Source: Caballeronia arvi (GTDB taxonomy: Bacteria; Pseudomonadota; Gammaproteobacteria; Burkholderiales; Burkholderiaceae). From it: a stretch of 64,000 nucleotides of DNA. The notes beneath the pieces were generated by a model that ran no database searches, was not told the DNA's origin, and saw only the letters and a list, made by a program, of their open reading frames with translations. Where the stretch lies: NCBI RefSeq assembly GCF_001544695.2, contig NZ_FCOM02000008.1, forward strand, positions 124,001-188,000, given 5' to 3'. A program made the position numbers and the translations under genes. Every line of letters begins with the position of its first letter. Position 1 is the first letter of the stretch. Positions 1 through 8,689 of the stretch are shown one piece after another.

Positions 1-1278
1 ACGCGCGTCGGCGGTCTGGGCATCGCCGCCCGGCGCGTGCTCGATGCGGCGTACTTCATCGTCGCGACCAAGTCTCCGGAAGAACTGATCGACGACAAGG
101 TCTACACGTTCACGGCCGACATCAACTATTTCAAGTGGCTGATGCGCTACGACAGCCGCAATCACAGCCACCTCATCGCTCAGATGAGAGCCGCGGCCCG
201 GGCGCGCGTAGAAATCATGACGGCACCGTCCATCGAAGAGCTCACCGAAAAGGACTCGTGGGGAACCATCAGTCTGCTCGGCGACTGCTATATCGAGCGC
301 AATGTCGTTTGCATTTTGCTTGCCGGGCGCGTCATCAAATATCTGATCAGTCCGTACAAGGCGCACTGGCTCAGCTTGCGGGCATCGACGGCTTTCTCGC
401 TTTCCCTCGCCCGTGCGATCTACGACCGCCTCATTCCGTGCGAAGGCCACGGCGTCACCGAGTGGTTCGCGTACGACGACGTGCTGGAGTGGCCGGGCAA
501 GGTCGGCGAGTCGCGCAAGGAAGTGAAGGAGTTCAAGAAGCATTTTCTCGGACCCGCCATCGACCAGTTGAACGAGGTATCGGATTTCGATGTCAGTTGG
601 GAGCCGAACGCCGAACGCGTCGCGCCCGAGAAACTGAAAATCCGCTTCCGCTTCACGAAGAAGCAGGGCGCCGATGCCGCGCGCGCCGGCATTCAGGATT
701 CGATGTATCTCCTGCTGCACAACGAATTCGCCTTCGATACGCCCGACTTCGAGCGGCTCGCCAAGCGCCGTGATGTGTGGACCGACGAGCGGCTCGAGCA
801 GGCGATCGAATACACGCGCTACAAGCTCAACGAAGGCAAGGTGACGGTGAGTCCGCGCGGCTATCTGTTCAAGGCGCTCGAGGGGAATTACCGGATCGGC
901 GAAGCGGACCGGAAGATGGCGTCCATCAAGGCGAAGCAACTCGAGGACGACAAGAAAGTGCGCCGCTCACGCGACACCGCGCAGGCGCATCTCGAAGCCA
1001 GCATCCAGGTTCAGAACGATACCGCCAAGGCCAAGATGAGCGAAGAGATCCGCGCAGGCCGCGAGTTCTTCGAGTCGGTCGATGCTGCCGCGCGCAAGGA
1101 GTTGTGTCACTCGTTCGTGAGCCAGTTGATCCCCCAAAGGCTCATCGAAAAGCAAGGTTTGTTGCGTGAGAACCTGAGCGCGGACAATATCCTCACGGTC
1201 AATCGAGTGGTCGCCGACGCGTTCTGTTCCCACGTCTTCGTGAAGATGAAGAAGGCGCGCGCGAGCGGTCCCGCCTGA
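1..1278 (+). CDS. RepB/Rep_3-type plasmid replication initiator, 5' end outside window
   Basis: The reading frame is open from the first base, so the 5' end lies outside the window; a GTG at 37 is the first possible internal start but is probably not the real one. At least 425 residues are visible. The segment around LSLRASTAFSLSLARAIYDRL, followed by a region resembling the KEFKKHFLGPAIDQLNE motif, matches the first winged helix of the Initiator Replication protein (Rep_3/RepB) family. These proteins bind iterons and open the origin of plasmids and secondary chromosomes. A charged, probably coiled C-terminal part rich in Lys, Ala and Glu (about residues 290-360) follows. No iterons or DnaA boxes are seen downstream, so the origin is presumably to the left. 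The next gene converges on it with a 25-nt gap. The family call is by eye and fairly secure; the replicon type is inferred. Confidence 0.82.
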   Translation, partial: TRVGGLGIAARRVLDAAYFIVATKSPEELIDDKVYTFTADINYFKWLMRYDSRNHSHLIAQMRAAARARVEIMTAPSIEELTEKDSWGTISLLGDCYIERNVVCILLAGRVIKYLISPYKAHWLSLRASTAFSLSLARAIYDRLIPCEGHGVTEWFAYDDVLEWPGKVGESRKEVKEFKKHFLGPAIDQLNEVSDFDVSWEPNAERVAPEKLKIRFRFTKKQGADAARAGIQDSMYLLLHNEFAFDTPDFERLAKRRDVWTDERLEQAIEYTRYKLNEGKVTVSPRGYLFKALEGNYRIGEADRKMASIKAKQLEDDKKVRRSRDTAQAHLEASIQVQNDTAKAKMSEEIRAGREFFESVDAAARKELCHSFVSQLIPQRLIEKQGLLRENLSADNILTVNRVVADAFCSHVFVKMKKARASGPA

Positions 1279-1303
1279 GCTTCGTTCGGTATCCTGCGTA
1301 CCG

Positions 1304-2560
1304 CTATTCAACGGCGCCCTTCAACGGTTTCTGCCAGCCTGCGAGCACCGCGCCCACCGCCAGCACGAGCGCGGAATAGACGAGGCCAAGCTTCAATCCG
1401 GCGCTGTCCGACACCTTCCCGATCACCACCGGCCCGACGATCTGTCCGAACGCGAACACGATAGTGAATGCGTTGATGCCCCGCGGCCACTCGTTCGGCG
1501 GCAGGTTGTGCCGCACGAATGCCGTCGTCGATGCCACCGCGGACAGGAACGTCGCGCCGAACAGCGTGCCCGAAACGAATGCCGCCAGCGGATGCGCGAG
1601 CATCGCGGGAATGAGCGTCGCTGCAACGAGGAGGGCATTGAGGATTGCCAGCGCCTGACCGCCGCGCATGCGATCGAGCAGCCCTGACCACATCCGCGCC
1701 GATACGACGGTCGCCACGCCCAGCAGGATATAGAAGCCGCTCACGACACCCGCGCTCATGCCGGCGTTGCGAAGCAGGGCGACGATGAACGTCATGTAGC
1801 CGATATAGCCGATGCCGAAGCATCCGTAGCCGGCGAGCGCGAGCGCGAACCGCCGCCGCTGCACCGGGCCGCTGCGCACGGTCCCTGCGCCCGAACGCGT
1901 CGCCGCGAGCGGATGCGTCGATTCGATCCGACGCGCCGCCCACACCGCGATGCCCGAGCACGCAGCGCACGCGGCCGCCAGTGCAAACCAGGCGAAGCGC
2001 CAGCCGTGCGCGACGGGCAGCACCGCAAACGGCACGAGTATCGACGAGATCACGATGCCCCAGCCCGTGCCGCCGTAGTACAGGCCGATGACGAGGCCCG
2101 CATCGCGCGGTGACAGCGATGCGAGCCGCGCCGCCAGCACGCCGCCGCTCACGAAGATGAGCGCGCTGCCGATGCCCGTCGCAACGCGCAGCACGAGCAG
2201 AGCGTCGGTATCGGTGGTTGTGCCGCTTGCCGCCATCAGCAACGCCGTCGACGCGCAGCCCACGACGAACAGCGTCCGCGACGCGACGCGCATCGACAAT
2301 CGCGAGAAGGCGATCGCGCCGAGCAGATAACCGAACGCGTTCGCCGTGTTCATCGCACCGGCCTGCGCGAAGTTCCACGCGAGGTCGAGCCGCATCGGCG
2401 GGAGCAGGAGCGCGTAGGAAAAGCGCGCGAGCCCGAGCGCGATCGCACTGCCGAGCGACAGCGCTACCGCGAGCAGAAGTGCCTGCCTTCGACCGGTCTC
2501 GTGGACGTTTGCGGCGGATAAATCGGAAAGCTGTGCACTTGCATCGTCACGCGGATTCAC
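1304..2560 (-). CDS. YbfB/YjiJ-family MFS transporter
   Basis: The protein has about 418 residues and twelve predicted hydrophobic segments in the usual 6+6 arrangement. Its N-terminal helix contains LGLARFSYALLLPPMR, typical of the YbfB/YjiJ (MFS_4) family of presumed inner-membrane exporters. The frame stays open much further upstream, but the extra N-terminus is Arg-rich, unlike protein, and overlaps the oppositely oriented lipoprotein gene. I therefore chose the GTG at 2560, preceded by an AGGA about ten bases upstream. The 122 bases between this start and the lipoprotein gene form a shared divergent promoter region. The substrate is unknown; members are often annotated as sugar or drug exporters without proof. 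Confidence 0.85.
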   Translation of the reverse strand: MNPRDDASAQLSDLSAANVHETGRRQALLLAVALSLGSAIALGLARFSYALLLPPMRLDLAWNFAQAGAMNTANAFGYLLGAIAFSRLSMRVASRTLFVVGCASTALLMAASGTTTDTDALLVLRVATGIGSALIFVSGGVLAARLASLSPRDAGLVIGLYYGGTGWGIVISSILVPFAVLPVAHGWRFAWFALAAACAACSGIAVWAARRIESTHPLAATRSGAGTVRSGPVQRRRFALALAGYGCFGIGYIGYMTFIVALLRNAGMSAGVVSGFYILLGVATVVSARMWSGLLDRMRGGQALAILNALLVAATLIPAMLAHPLAAFVSGTLFGATFLSAVASTTAFVRHNLPPNEWPRGINAFTIVFAFGQIVGPVVIGKVSDSAGLKLGLVYSALVLAVGAVLAGWQKPLKGAVE

Positions 2561-2682
2561 GCTCTTGTCGTCCTGTGGATGAACAGCCCAATGGTATCGC
2601 GGACCGGTCACATTGCTTACACAGGCGATGGCTAAGCTTCGCAGCGCTGCGTTGATCCGCACGCCCGGAGCCGGAGAACCCG

Positions 2683-2964
2683 ATGTCGACTGTTTCAAGC
2701 CGCCACGCCATCGTGGCGCGAATCGCCGTATGCGCCTGCGCAATCGTTTGCGGATGCGGCAAGTCCGAAGTGCCGACATCGGAAGCTGCGGCGCGCAGCG
2801 AGTCGTCCGCATTACCCGCAACCTCCGCGACGAGCGAGCTTCAGGACTGGGCCAAGCAAGCTACGGCCAGCGCTTCCGCCGCCTCCGGCACGCCCGCGCA
2901 ACCCGCGATGGCGCACGTTGCCCCGGAGCCGCTCGCGACACCGGTCATTCACACGGTCGAGTGA
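2683..2964 (+). CDS. small predicted lipoprotein
   Basis: A 93-residue protein with a hydrophobic N-terminal segment of about 18 residues ending in AIVCGCGK, which resembles a lipobox, although the two close cysteines make the exact cleavage site unclear. The mature part is rich in Ala, Ser, Thr and Pro, low in complexity and probably unstructured. GGAG precedes the ATG by about seven bases. It lies 28 nt upstream of the phospholipase C gene in the same orientation and may be co-transcribed with it. I do not recognise a family; a chaperone or anchor role for the phospholipase would be only a guess. Confidence 0.7.
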   Translation: MSTVSSRHAIVARIAVCACAIVCGCGKSEVPTSEAAARSESSALPATSATSELQDWAKQATASASAASGTPAQPAMAHVAPEPLATPVIHTVE

Positions 2965-2992
2965 CCTTCCTTTCCACTTCCCCGCTAAACGA

Positions 2993-5104
2993 ATGAAAAA
3001 CAAGAACCGACGTGACTTTTTGCGCGCGGCCGTCGAGGCCGCAGGCGCGGCCGCCGCGCTGAACGTGATGCCGCTCGGCATCTCCCAGGCGCTCGCGATT
3101 CCCGCGAACAACCGCCATGGATCGATCGAGGACATCGAGCACATCGTCGTGCTGATGCAGGAGAATCGCTCGTTCGACCATTACTTCGGCACCTTGCGCG
3201 GCGTGCGCGGCTTCGGCGACAAGACCGCCGTCACGCTGCCCAGCGGCAAGCCGGTCTTCAATCAGCCCATCGCGGCAGGCGCGGGCGACGTGCTGCCGTT
3301 TCATCCGGGCGCGTCGAACCTCGGCCTGCAGTTTCTGCAAGACTTGCCGCATGGCTGGACGGACGGGAAGGGCGCCTTCCACGGCGGCCTGTACGACCAG
3401 TGGGTGCCGTTCAAGGGCTCGACAACGATGGCGTACCTCGAGCGCGACGACATCCCGTTCCACTATCAGCTCGCCGATGCCTTCACGATCTGCGACGCCT
3501 ACCATTGCTCGACCAACACGTCGACCGATCCGAACCGCTACTACATGTGGACGGGCTATGTCGGCAACGACGGCACGGGCGGCGGCCCGGTCGTCGACAA
3601 CGCGGAAGCCGGCTACGGCTGGTCCACGTTTCCCGAAGTCCTGGAACGCGCGGGCATCTCGTGGAAGATCTATCAGGACATCGGCAACGGGCTCGATGCG
3701 AAGAACGGCTGGGGCTGGACCGATGACGCGTACATCGGCAATTACGGCGACAACTCGCTGCTCTACTTCACGCAATATCAGAACGCACAGCCCGGCAGCC
3801 CGCTCTACGAAAAGGCGCGGCGCGGCACGAACGCCGCCGCCGGCGACGACTACTTCGCGATCCTGAAGCGCGATGTCGCGAGCGGCACGCTGCCGCAAGT
3901 CTCGTGGATCGTCGCGCCCGAGGCGTTCTCCGAGCATCCGAACTGGCCCGCGAACTACGGCGCGTGGTACATCGATCAGGTGTTGCAGGTGTTGACGTCG
4001 AACCCGGACGTATGGAGCAAGACGGCGCTCCTCATCAACTACGACGAGAACGACGGCTTCTTCGATCACCTCGTGCCGCCGTTTCCGCCGACGTCGAGCG
4101 CCAACGGCCTCTCGACCGTCGACACCCGTGCCGAAATCTTTCCGGGCAGCGCGAAGTACGCGAGCGGCCCGTATGGCCTGGGCGCGCGTGTGCCGATGCT
4201 GGTCGTGTCGCCGTGGTCGAAAGGCGGCTGGGTATGCTCCGAGACCTTCGACCATACGTCGGTGATCCGCTTCATCCAGAAGCGCTTCGGCCGCAAGCAC
4301 GGACTGGCCGAGCCGAATATCTCGCCGTGGCGACGCGCGATCTGCGGCGATCTGACGTCCGCGTTCGACTTCCGCAATCCGAGCAGCGCGATGCCCGCGC
4401 TGCCAAGTACGAGCGCCTACGTTCCGCCCGACAAGAAGCGGCATCCCGATTACGTGCCCGTGCCGCCCGTCGCGCAGACGACGCCGAAGCAGGAGCCCGG
4501 CGTGCGCGCCGCGCGCGCATTGCCGTACGAGCTTTTCGTGCGCACGCGCGCGGGCGCCTCGAAAGATGCCGTCGCCTTCGATTTCGTCAACACCGGCAAC
4601 GCGGGCGCGGCCTTTCTGCTCTATCGCAACGCGAGCGCCGAGCCGCCGCGCACCTACACGGTCGAAGCGGGCAAGCGTCTCGCGGACCACGTCGCCGCGA
4701 ATCAGGACGGCAGTTTCGATTTCGTCGTGCACGGCCCGAATGGGTTTCTTCGCCGGATCGCGGGCAAGGCTGGCGCGCAGCAAAGCTGGTGGTCGCGCGA
4801 GCAGGCCGCGCCGGAAGTCGCGGAAGGCTATGACGTCGCGAACGGCAATCTGCAACTGCGGCTGGACAATCGCGGCACGGCTGCGTGCACCTTCAGCGTG
4901 ACCAACGCATACGATCCGGCGAAGACGATCACGCGGCGCGTGCGTGGCGGCGATACCGTGCAGGTTTATCTCGATCTGCGCGACACACACGGCTGGTACG
5001 ACGTCGAGATCAAGGTCGATACGGATCGCGCGTTCCTGCGGCGCCTCGCGGGTCACGTCGAAGACGGCCGCGACAGCATGAGCGATCCCGCGCTCGGCGC
5101 ATGA
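2993..5104 (+). CDS. Tat-exported phosphocholine-type phospholipase C
   Basis: A 703-residue enzyme of the bacterial phospholipase C/acid phosphatase superfamily, expected to split phosphatidylcholine or related lipids to diacylglycerol and a phospho-head-group outside the cytoplasm. The N-terminus KNRRDFLRA (residues 4-12) followed by an Ala-rich hydrophobic stretch is a twin-arginine signal. The family motif MQENRSFDHYFG is at about residues 55-66, and further conserved pieces such as STDPNRYYMWTG and INYDENDGFFDHL follow. Two C-terminal beta-sandwich repeats (DUF756, about residues 505-600 and 615-690) match the length of PlcH/PlcN-type enzymes (about 700 aa). The ATG at 2993 was chosen because it gives the intact Tat signal; upstream in-frame codons lie over the lipoprotein gene. 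Haemolytic or non-haemolytic type cannot be told from sequence alone. Confidence 0.93.
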   Translation: MKNKNRRDFLRAAVEAAGAAAALNVMPLGISQALAIPANNRHGSIEDIEHIVVLMQENRSFDHYFGTLRGVRGFGDKTAVTLPSGKPVFNQPIAAGAGDVLPFHPGASNLGLQFLQDLPHGWTDGKGAFHGGLYDQWVPFKGSTTMAYLERDDIPFHYQLADAFTICDAYHCSTNTSTDPNRYYMWTGYVGNDGTGGGPVVDNAEAGYGWSTFPEVLERAGISWKIYQDIGNGLDAKNGWGWTDDAYIGNYGDNSLLYFTQYQNAQPGSPLYEKARRGTNAAAGDDYFAILKRDVASGTLPQVSWIVAPEAFSEHPNWPANYGAWYIDQVLQVLTSNPDVWSKTALLINYDENDGFFDHLVPPFPPTSSANGLSTVDTRAEIFPGSAKYASGPYGLGARVPMLVVSPWSKGGWVCSETFDHTSVIRFIQKRFGRKHGLAEPNISPWRRAICGDLTSAFDFRNPSSAMPALPSTSAYVPPDKKRHPDYVPVPPVAQTTPKQEPGVRAARALPYELFVRTRAGASKDAVAFDFVNTGNAGAAFLLYRNASAEPPRTYTVEAGKRLADHVAANQDGSFDFVVHGPNGFLRRIAGKAGAQQSWWSREQAAPEVAEGYDVANGNLQLRLDNRGTAACTFSVTNAYDPAKTITRRVRGGDTVQVYLDLRDTHGWYDVEIKVDTDRAFLRRLAGHVEDGRDSMSDPALGA

Positions 5105-5129
5105 GGCGCTCCCGCTGATCAGCCATCGC

Positions 5130-5158
5130 CGGCCGCGCGCGTTCATGGCGCGCGGCCG
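5130..5158 (+). terminator. GC-rich hairpin downstream of phospholipase C
   Basis: A perfect 11-bp inverted repeat (CGGCCGCGCGC with its complement) around a 7-base loop begins 25 nt after the phospholipase stop. It has no U-tract, so it could slow RNA polymerase or protect the 3' end and need not be a strict intrinsic terminator. In the remaining bases up to the Nudix start at 5445 I see no gene or clear signal. Confidence 0.45.
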
Positions 5159-5444
5159 CGCATCACACGGCAGGATCGTCCTCATCCGCGCCGGCAGCGG
5201 AACCCGTCCGACCCGCCCACGCCCACGCAACATCGGTAAAAACATGCGAACGTGTGGCGCTACACACTTACGTGGGACATGCACGCATTGCGCAGCCCGG
5301 CGAAGACGGAGAAGATCGAGGGGCACACCAGTTCAACCTCACGATGCAGACGTCTGCGAGATCAAGACATGGCACGCGGTAGCCGCAGCGTCGAATTGCA
5401 TCGCCAATCCAATAACGAATTGGGGTGCAACACCGGAGACGGGG

Positions 5445-5891
5445 ATGAGAGAACGGGCAACAGTGCTGCTGGTGCGTCGCCAGTCAGTGCTTCTGGTCCG
5501 GGAGCGCGGCGGTCCGTGGCTGCTCCCGGGCACAACGGTTGAATACGACGAATTGACGATTGTTGCGGCGATCCGAGCGCTGCATGAAGACACCGGTGTC
5601 GCGGCGAGTGCCGTCGCTTTCCTGTTCGAGCAGGTTTCGGCGCATCACTTGCACCATGTTTTTCGCATCGCGATTCCAGACGACGTGCATCCACGGCCGT
5701 CGGCCGGCGGCAGGCTGCACGAACTGCTATGGGTCGATGCCTCGCAGCTCGCGCAAGTCAGCGCGACGCCGGGCACGCGGGCCATTCTTCATCGGGCGAT
5801 GGGCGGAGTCCACGAGAGTTCGCGGTCGTCGTGGAACCACGACGCCGCCGGGCCGGGCGCGGCTGCGGGTATCGGCAGGCGCTGGCGCTGA
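5445..5891 (+). CDS. Nudix-like protein with degenerate Nudix box
   Basis: A 148-residue protein whose first 70 residues follow the Nudix fold pattern (RATVLLVRRQSVLLVRERGG, then PGTTVEYDELTIVAAIRALHEDTGV). Compared with the GX5EX7REUXEEXGU consensus, the first Gly is Thr, REU is RAL and the central Glu-Glu is Glu-Asp, so metal binding and pyrophosphohydrolase activity may be altered or lost. The C-terminal 30 residues are Gly/Ala/Arg-rich and look disordered. The ATG at 5445 was chosen because it begins the first beta strand, with GGAGACGGGG just upstream; the longer frame upstream has no Nudix character. It stands alone between the phospholipase and the small membrane proteins, and its substrate is unknown. 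Confidence 0.72.
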   Translation: MRERATVLLVRRQSVLLVRERGGPWLLPGTTVEYDELTIVAAIRALHEDTGVAASAVAFLFEQVSAHHLHHVFRIAIPDDVHPRPSAGGRLHELLWVDASQLAQVSATPGTRAILHRAMGGVHESSRSSWNHDAAGPGAAAGIGRRWR

Positions 5892-5942
5892 ACCGTCCGA
5901 AAACGGTGCTTTTTCATCTGTCGAAAGCGTGAAAGGGCATTT

Positions 5943-5972
5943 TTCGCTGAAAATGAATATTTTTTCAGCGAA
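5943..5972. repeat. perfect 11-bp dyad after the Nudix gene
   Basis: TTCGCTGAAAA and its exact complement flank an 8-base AT loop, 50 nt after the Nudix stop. Few U residues follow on either strand, so a terminator role is weak; it may be an operator or an RNA processing hairpin ahead of the small membrane-protein gene. Confidence 0.5.
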
Positions 5973-6080
5973 GATGCGCCTATGCTTCCGTTGAAATGTG
6001 CGCTGGCGCTCGTTCAGATCCGACGAGTCGCCAGTGCGGCCCACGCACGGACGCATTCACCCTTTGAGGCGGAGGAAACC

Positions 6081-6206
6081 ATGAAGCTGGTCATGTTCGT
6101 CGGGACCGTCGGATTCATCGCCGTAGTCGGTCTATCGCTGTTGGCCGTAGCGGACATTCTATTGGCGCAATCTGACAAGCCGGCCGAAAGAGAATGGCTC
6201 GCGTGA
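6081..6206 (+). CDS. small single-helix membrane protein (41 aa)
   Basis: A 41-residue protein, nearly all of it one transmembrane helix (MFVGTVGFIAVVGLSLLAVA), ending in a short charged tail SDKPAEREWLA. The ribosome site GGAGGA lies five to six bases before the ATG and is among the best in the window, which argues for real translation. The helix aligns well with that of the 63-residue protein encoded about 470 nt downstream (VGFIAVVGLSLLAVADI against AIVFFAIIGLALLAVIEI). No family is recognised. Both genes lie in the AT-richer stretch ahead of the polysaccharide locus. Confidence 0.65.
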   Translation: MKLVMFVGTVGFIAVVGLSLLAVADILLAQSDKPAEREWLA

Positions 6207-6671
6207 AAGAATTCGGAAGTTTCTTTTGGCCGATCGCTGATTAATCGTCGGTCGAATAGTCCGGCTGGACTGCGCTGAAACGTTCATAACGAACGGGCTC
6301 ATTCGAATTGCGCAATTCGACCTTTCGAAATTCGGATTTGCGTATTAAAACTTCTCTATCGGCATCCTGATTCATCGCGGGGGCGTCGTCGCTCGCGAGA
6401 CCGGTCGTGCCTGCGCTGCCGCACCGGGTCGGCGACCCGCGCTGTCGTTGCGCCCTTGCGCCGGTCAGATGAACAAAGGCAATTTTCCCCATTTGTTCCG
6501 GGATTTGCGCGGGTGGGAGTCGTCCGAAAATGATTCTCATGGCGATCGCGTAAAAAATGGGCGGATTCGTCATGTGATAGAATCGGGGATTAACGAACGT
6601 TTGTTTCGGACTAAACTTTAGCGGCGTGTTTTATCAAATGCTTGATACAACGCGGTGAGCGCGGAGGAAGC
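6207..6671. other. AT-richer intergenic stretch, no confident gene
   Basis: This 465-nt stretch is richer in A and T than its surroundings. A minus-strand frame of 110 codons (6573 to 6241) exists, but neither its first ATG nor an internal one at 6375 has a Shine-Dalgarno sequence and its N-terminal half looks random. The last 40 residues look more protein-like, so a small gene cannot be excluded. The stretch probably includes the promoter of the downstream small membrane-protein gene. Confidence 0.4.
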
Positions 6672-6863
6672 ATGACTGTGGTCGGTGTTATAGGCGCAAT
6701 TGTTTTTTTCGCAATAATTGGGCTGGCATTGTTGGCGGTAATCGAAATTATCTTTTCGCCTTTCTCGCGAAATAAAGGAGATAAAACGAGCGAGTCGGGC
6801 CATAAGCGGCCTACGTGGTATCGCAAGCGTGAAGCCGCCGTACATCGCGACGAAGCGCCTTGA
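6672..6863 (+). CDS. small single-helix membrane protein (63 aa), paralogue of upstream gene
   Basis: A 63-residue protein with one N-terminal transmembrane helix (VVGVIGAIVFFAIIGLALLA) and a basic cytoplasmic-looking tail rich in Lys, Arg, Ser and Glu. GGAGG stands seven bases before the ATG. The helix has the same spacing of small and aliphatic residues as the 41-residue protein at 6081, so I read the two as paralogues. Function is unknown; small proteins of this kind often tune a larger membrane complex, which here might be the polysaccharide machinery, but nothing in the sequence proves a link. Confidence 0.65.
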   Translation: MTVVGVIGAIVFFAIIGLALLAVIEIIFSPFSRNKGDKTSESGHKRPTWYRKREAAVHRDEAP

Positions 6864-7261
6864 CGCGCGCCGTGCGTCAAATCGGCTCAATTTACTGAAG
6901 TTCAAGGCGAAGTTCTCCCTACCGCAAACAGGTCGCTCAGCCGCTCCAGGCCTGCCAGTCCTCGCGCAGTTCAGCATTGTGGAACAGCCGTTCCATTTTC
7001 CTTCATTCCATTTACGCTCGCTAGCTTGTGTGCGATAGCGCACCGCATGCAATTTCCCCAGACTTTAGTCTTTTTTCGCATCGGTCACCCGTAATGGACT
7101 GACCGTCCACTGTGAAAGCGCTGATCAAAGCGCATAAAAGACAGTTAAGCGTTTATGTACAGGCGGCCGCGAGAGGCCGTCATTAAATCCAATCAAAACA
7201 AACGCGGCCCCAATCGAGCGAAGCGAAACTCGAATATCTGCTGCTGACAGAGAGAAGACAT
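6864..7261. other. probable promoter region of the polysaccharide locus (first unit)
   Basis: About 400 nt without a supported gene lie ahead of the beta-propeller gene. The stretch is AT-richer near 7070-7200 and contains a short inverted repeat CATAAA/TTTATG near 7132-7157. I cannot name a specific promoter box. Minus-strand frames here look like non-coding readthrough. Confidence 0.35.
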
Positions 7262-8689
7262 ATGGCGCAATCCTCGTTTCCTTCCGTGCTTCAGTGGTGG
7301 ACGAACTTCGAAAAGCGTCTCTATGGCGACTCTTGCGACGCGGCCCGGGCCGATGCTCCCGCGCACGACTCGCTCGTCGTGCTGTATGACGGGCACGAGA
7401 ATGTCGAAGCGTTGTGGAAGGCGCTGCTCCAATGCCGGACGCCGCACATCCAGGTCGTGTGGAAGTCGCCCGAGACAGGCGAAATGCGTCTGCTCGCGGA
7501 GTCGCACGTCGCGATACCGGAGAAGCTCTTCTTCCTGAAGTCGCTGCAGACGAGTCATCAGCGCATCGACGTGCTCATCGAGCGTGCGCGCAGGCGTCTC
7601 GATGCCGCCGGGTCGCCCCAAGTTTTCCCGCTCGTCGAGAGCGAGGCGACGCCGGCTTTTCTGTCGGGGCTGACGTCGGCCTGGTTCGCGCTGCGGCATC
7701 TGGGCAGGAAGGTGCTCAACCAGCCGCTCAAGGTGCTCGTGCAGCGCGGCCACTGGGTACTTGCCTATCGGCGCGACGACAGCGCCACCGAGACGAACGA
7801 AAGCCGCGGCTGGGTGACGCTTCCCGGCTTGCCGACGGAGTTCCACGCCGATCCCTTCCTGTGGCGCGGCAAGAACGGCGAATATCACCTCTTCTTCGAA
7901 AGCCTGCCCTACGACACCAACCGCGGCACGATCAGCCATGTCGCGTTCGATCCGGCCACGCAGTCGTGGCAGGAGACGCCGCGCATCGTGCTCGAGCGCA
8001 ACTATCACCTGTCGTATCCGTTTCTGTTCGAGCATGAAGGCGAGATGTTCATGATTCCGGAAACGTGCGGCAACCGGACGATCGAGATGTACCGCGCGGC
8101 CTCGTTCCCGTCCGAATGGGTGCTCCACAAGGTGGTCATGCGCGACATCGTCGCGGCGGACACCACGCTGCATTTCGATGGCAAGATCTGGTGGATGTTC
8201 ACGAGCATCGCCGAAGACGGCGGCCCGAACTGGGACGAGCTGTCGATATTCCATTCCGACAGCCCGTTCGGCGAATGGACCGCGCATCCGATGAACCCGG
8301 TCGTCTCCGATGTCCGTCTCGCGCGCATGGCCGGCAACCTGTTCACGGATGCGCAGAATCGCCTGATCCGTCCCGCGCAAAACTGCGAGCGCGAATATGG
8401 CGCGGCGCTGGCGTTCCGCGAAATCACCGAGCTCACGACGACGACTTACGCCGAGCGCACGGTGTCGGTGCGCAATCCGCCGCGCGGTCAGCAGGGCGTT
8501 CATACGTGGAATTCGGCGGGCGCGTTCACGATCATCGATATCAAGACGCAGTTGCGCAAATGGAATCCGTGGCGCAGCCTGAAGAAGCGGGCGCGACGCC
8601 AGGCCGGCCCGGCCCCGGACGCACGCCGGCAAGCCAGCCAGCATGTGGGCCGACGTACAGAAAGGGCCACGCGCGCCGGCATACATTGA
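7262..8689 (+). CDS. beta-propeller protein of the GINT1 N-terminal family
   Basis: A 475-residue protein without signal peptide or membrane helix. Residues about 185-440 carry the pattern of the five-bladed propeller domain named after the N-terminus of plant glucosamine inositolphosphorylceramide transferase 1: ADPFLW, HLFFE, LSYPFLFEHEGEMFMIPET, then a FPSEW element and a THL/WWMFTS element. Bacterial members sit in surface-polysaccharide loci, sometimes fused to a formyltransferase-like N-terminal domain; residues 30-115 here may be a remnant of such a domain, but I see no catalytic motif. The fold resembles GH43/GH68-type glycosidases, so it may bind or modify a sugar. The start is supported by AGAGAAG upstream. 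It is the first gene of the polysaccharide locus and is followed by a glycosyltransferase after 177 nt. Exact function is unknown. Confidence 0.7.
   Translation: MAQSSFPSVLQWWTNFEKRLYGDSCDAARADAPAHDSLVVLYDGHENVEALWKALLQCRTPHIQVVWKSPETGEMRLLAESHVAIPEKLFFLKSLQTSHQRIDVLIERARRRLDAAGSPQVFPLVESEATPAFLSGLTSAWFALRHLGRKVLNQPLKVLVQRGHWVLAYRRDDSATETNESRGWVTLPGLPTEFHADPFLWRGKNGEYHLFFESLPYDTNRGTISHVAFDPATQSWQETPRIVLERNYHLSYPFLFEHEGEMFMIPETCGNRTIEMYRAASFPSEWVLHKVVMRDIVAADTTLHFDGKIWWMFTSIAEDGGPNWDELSIFHSDSPFGEWTAHPMNPVVSDVRLARMAGNLFTDAQNRLIRPAQNCEREYGAALAFREITELTTTTYAERTVSVRNPPRGQQGVHTWNSAGAFTIIDIKTQLRKWNPWRSLKKRARRQAGPAPDARRQASQHVGRRTERATRAGIH

Noticed and set aside
2945..5326. A 793-codon minus-strand open frame opposite the phospholipase gene
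   Set aside because: It is the mirror frame of a GC-rich gene, is Arg/Ala-rich without any fold pattern, and the plus-strand protein has clear phospholipase motifs and a Tat signal.
6241..6573. A 110-codon minus-strand frame between the two small membrane-protein genes
   Set aside because: No Shine-Dalgarno sequence at either possible start and a random-looking first half. Kept only as a note in the intergenic entry.
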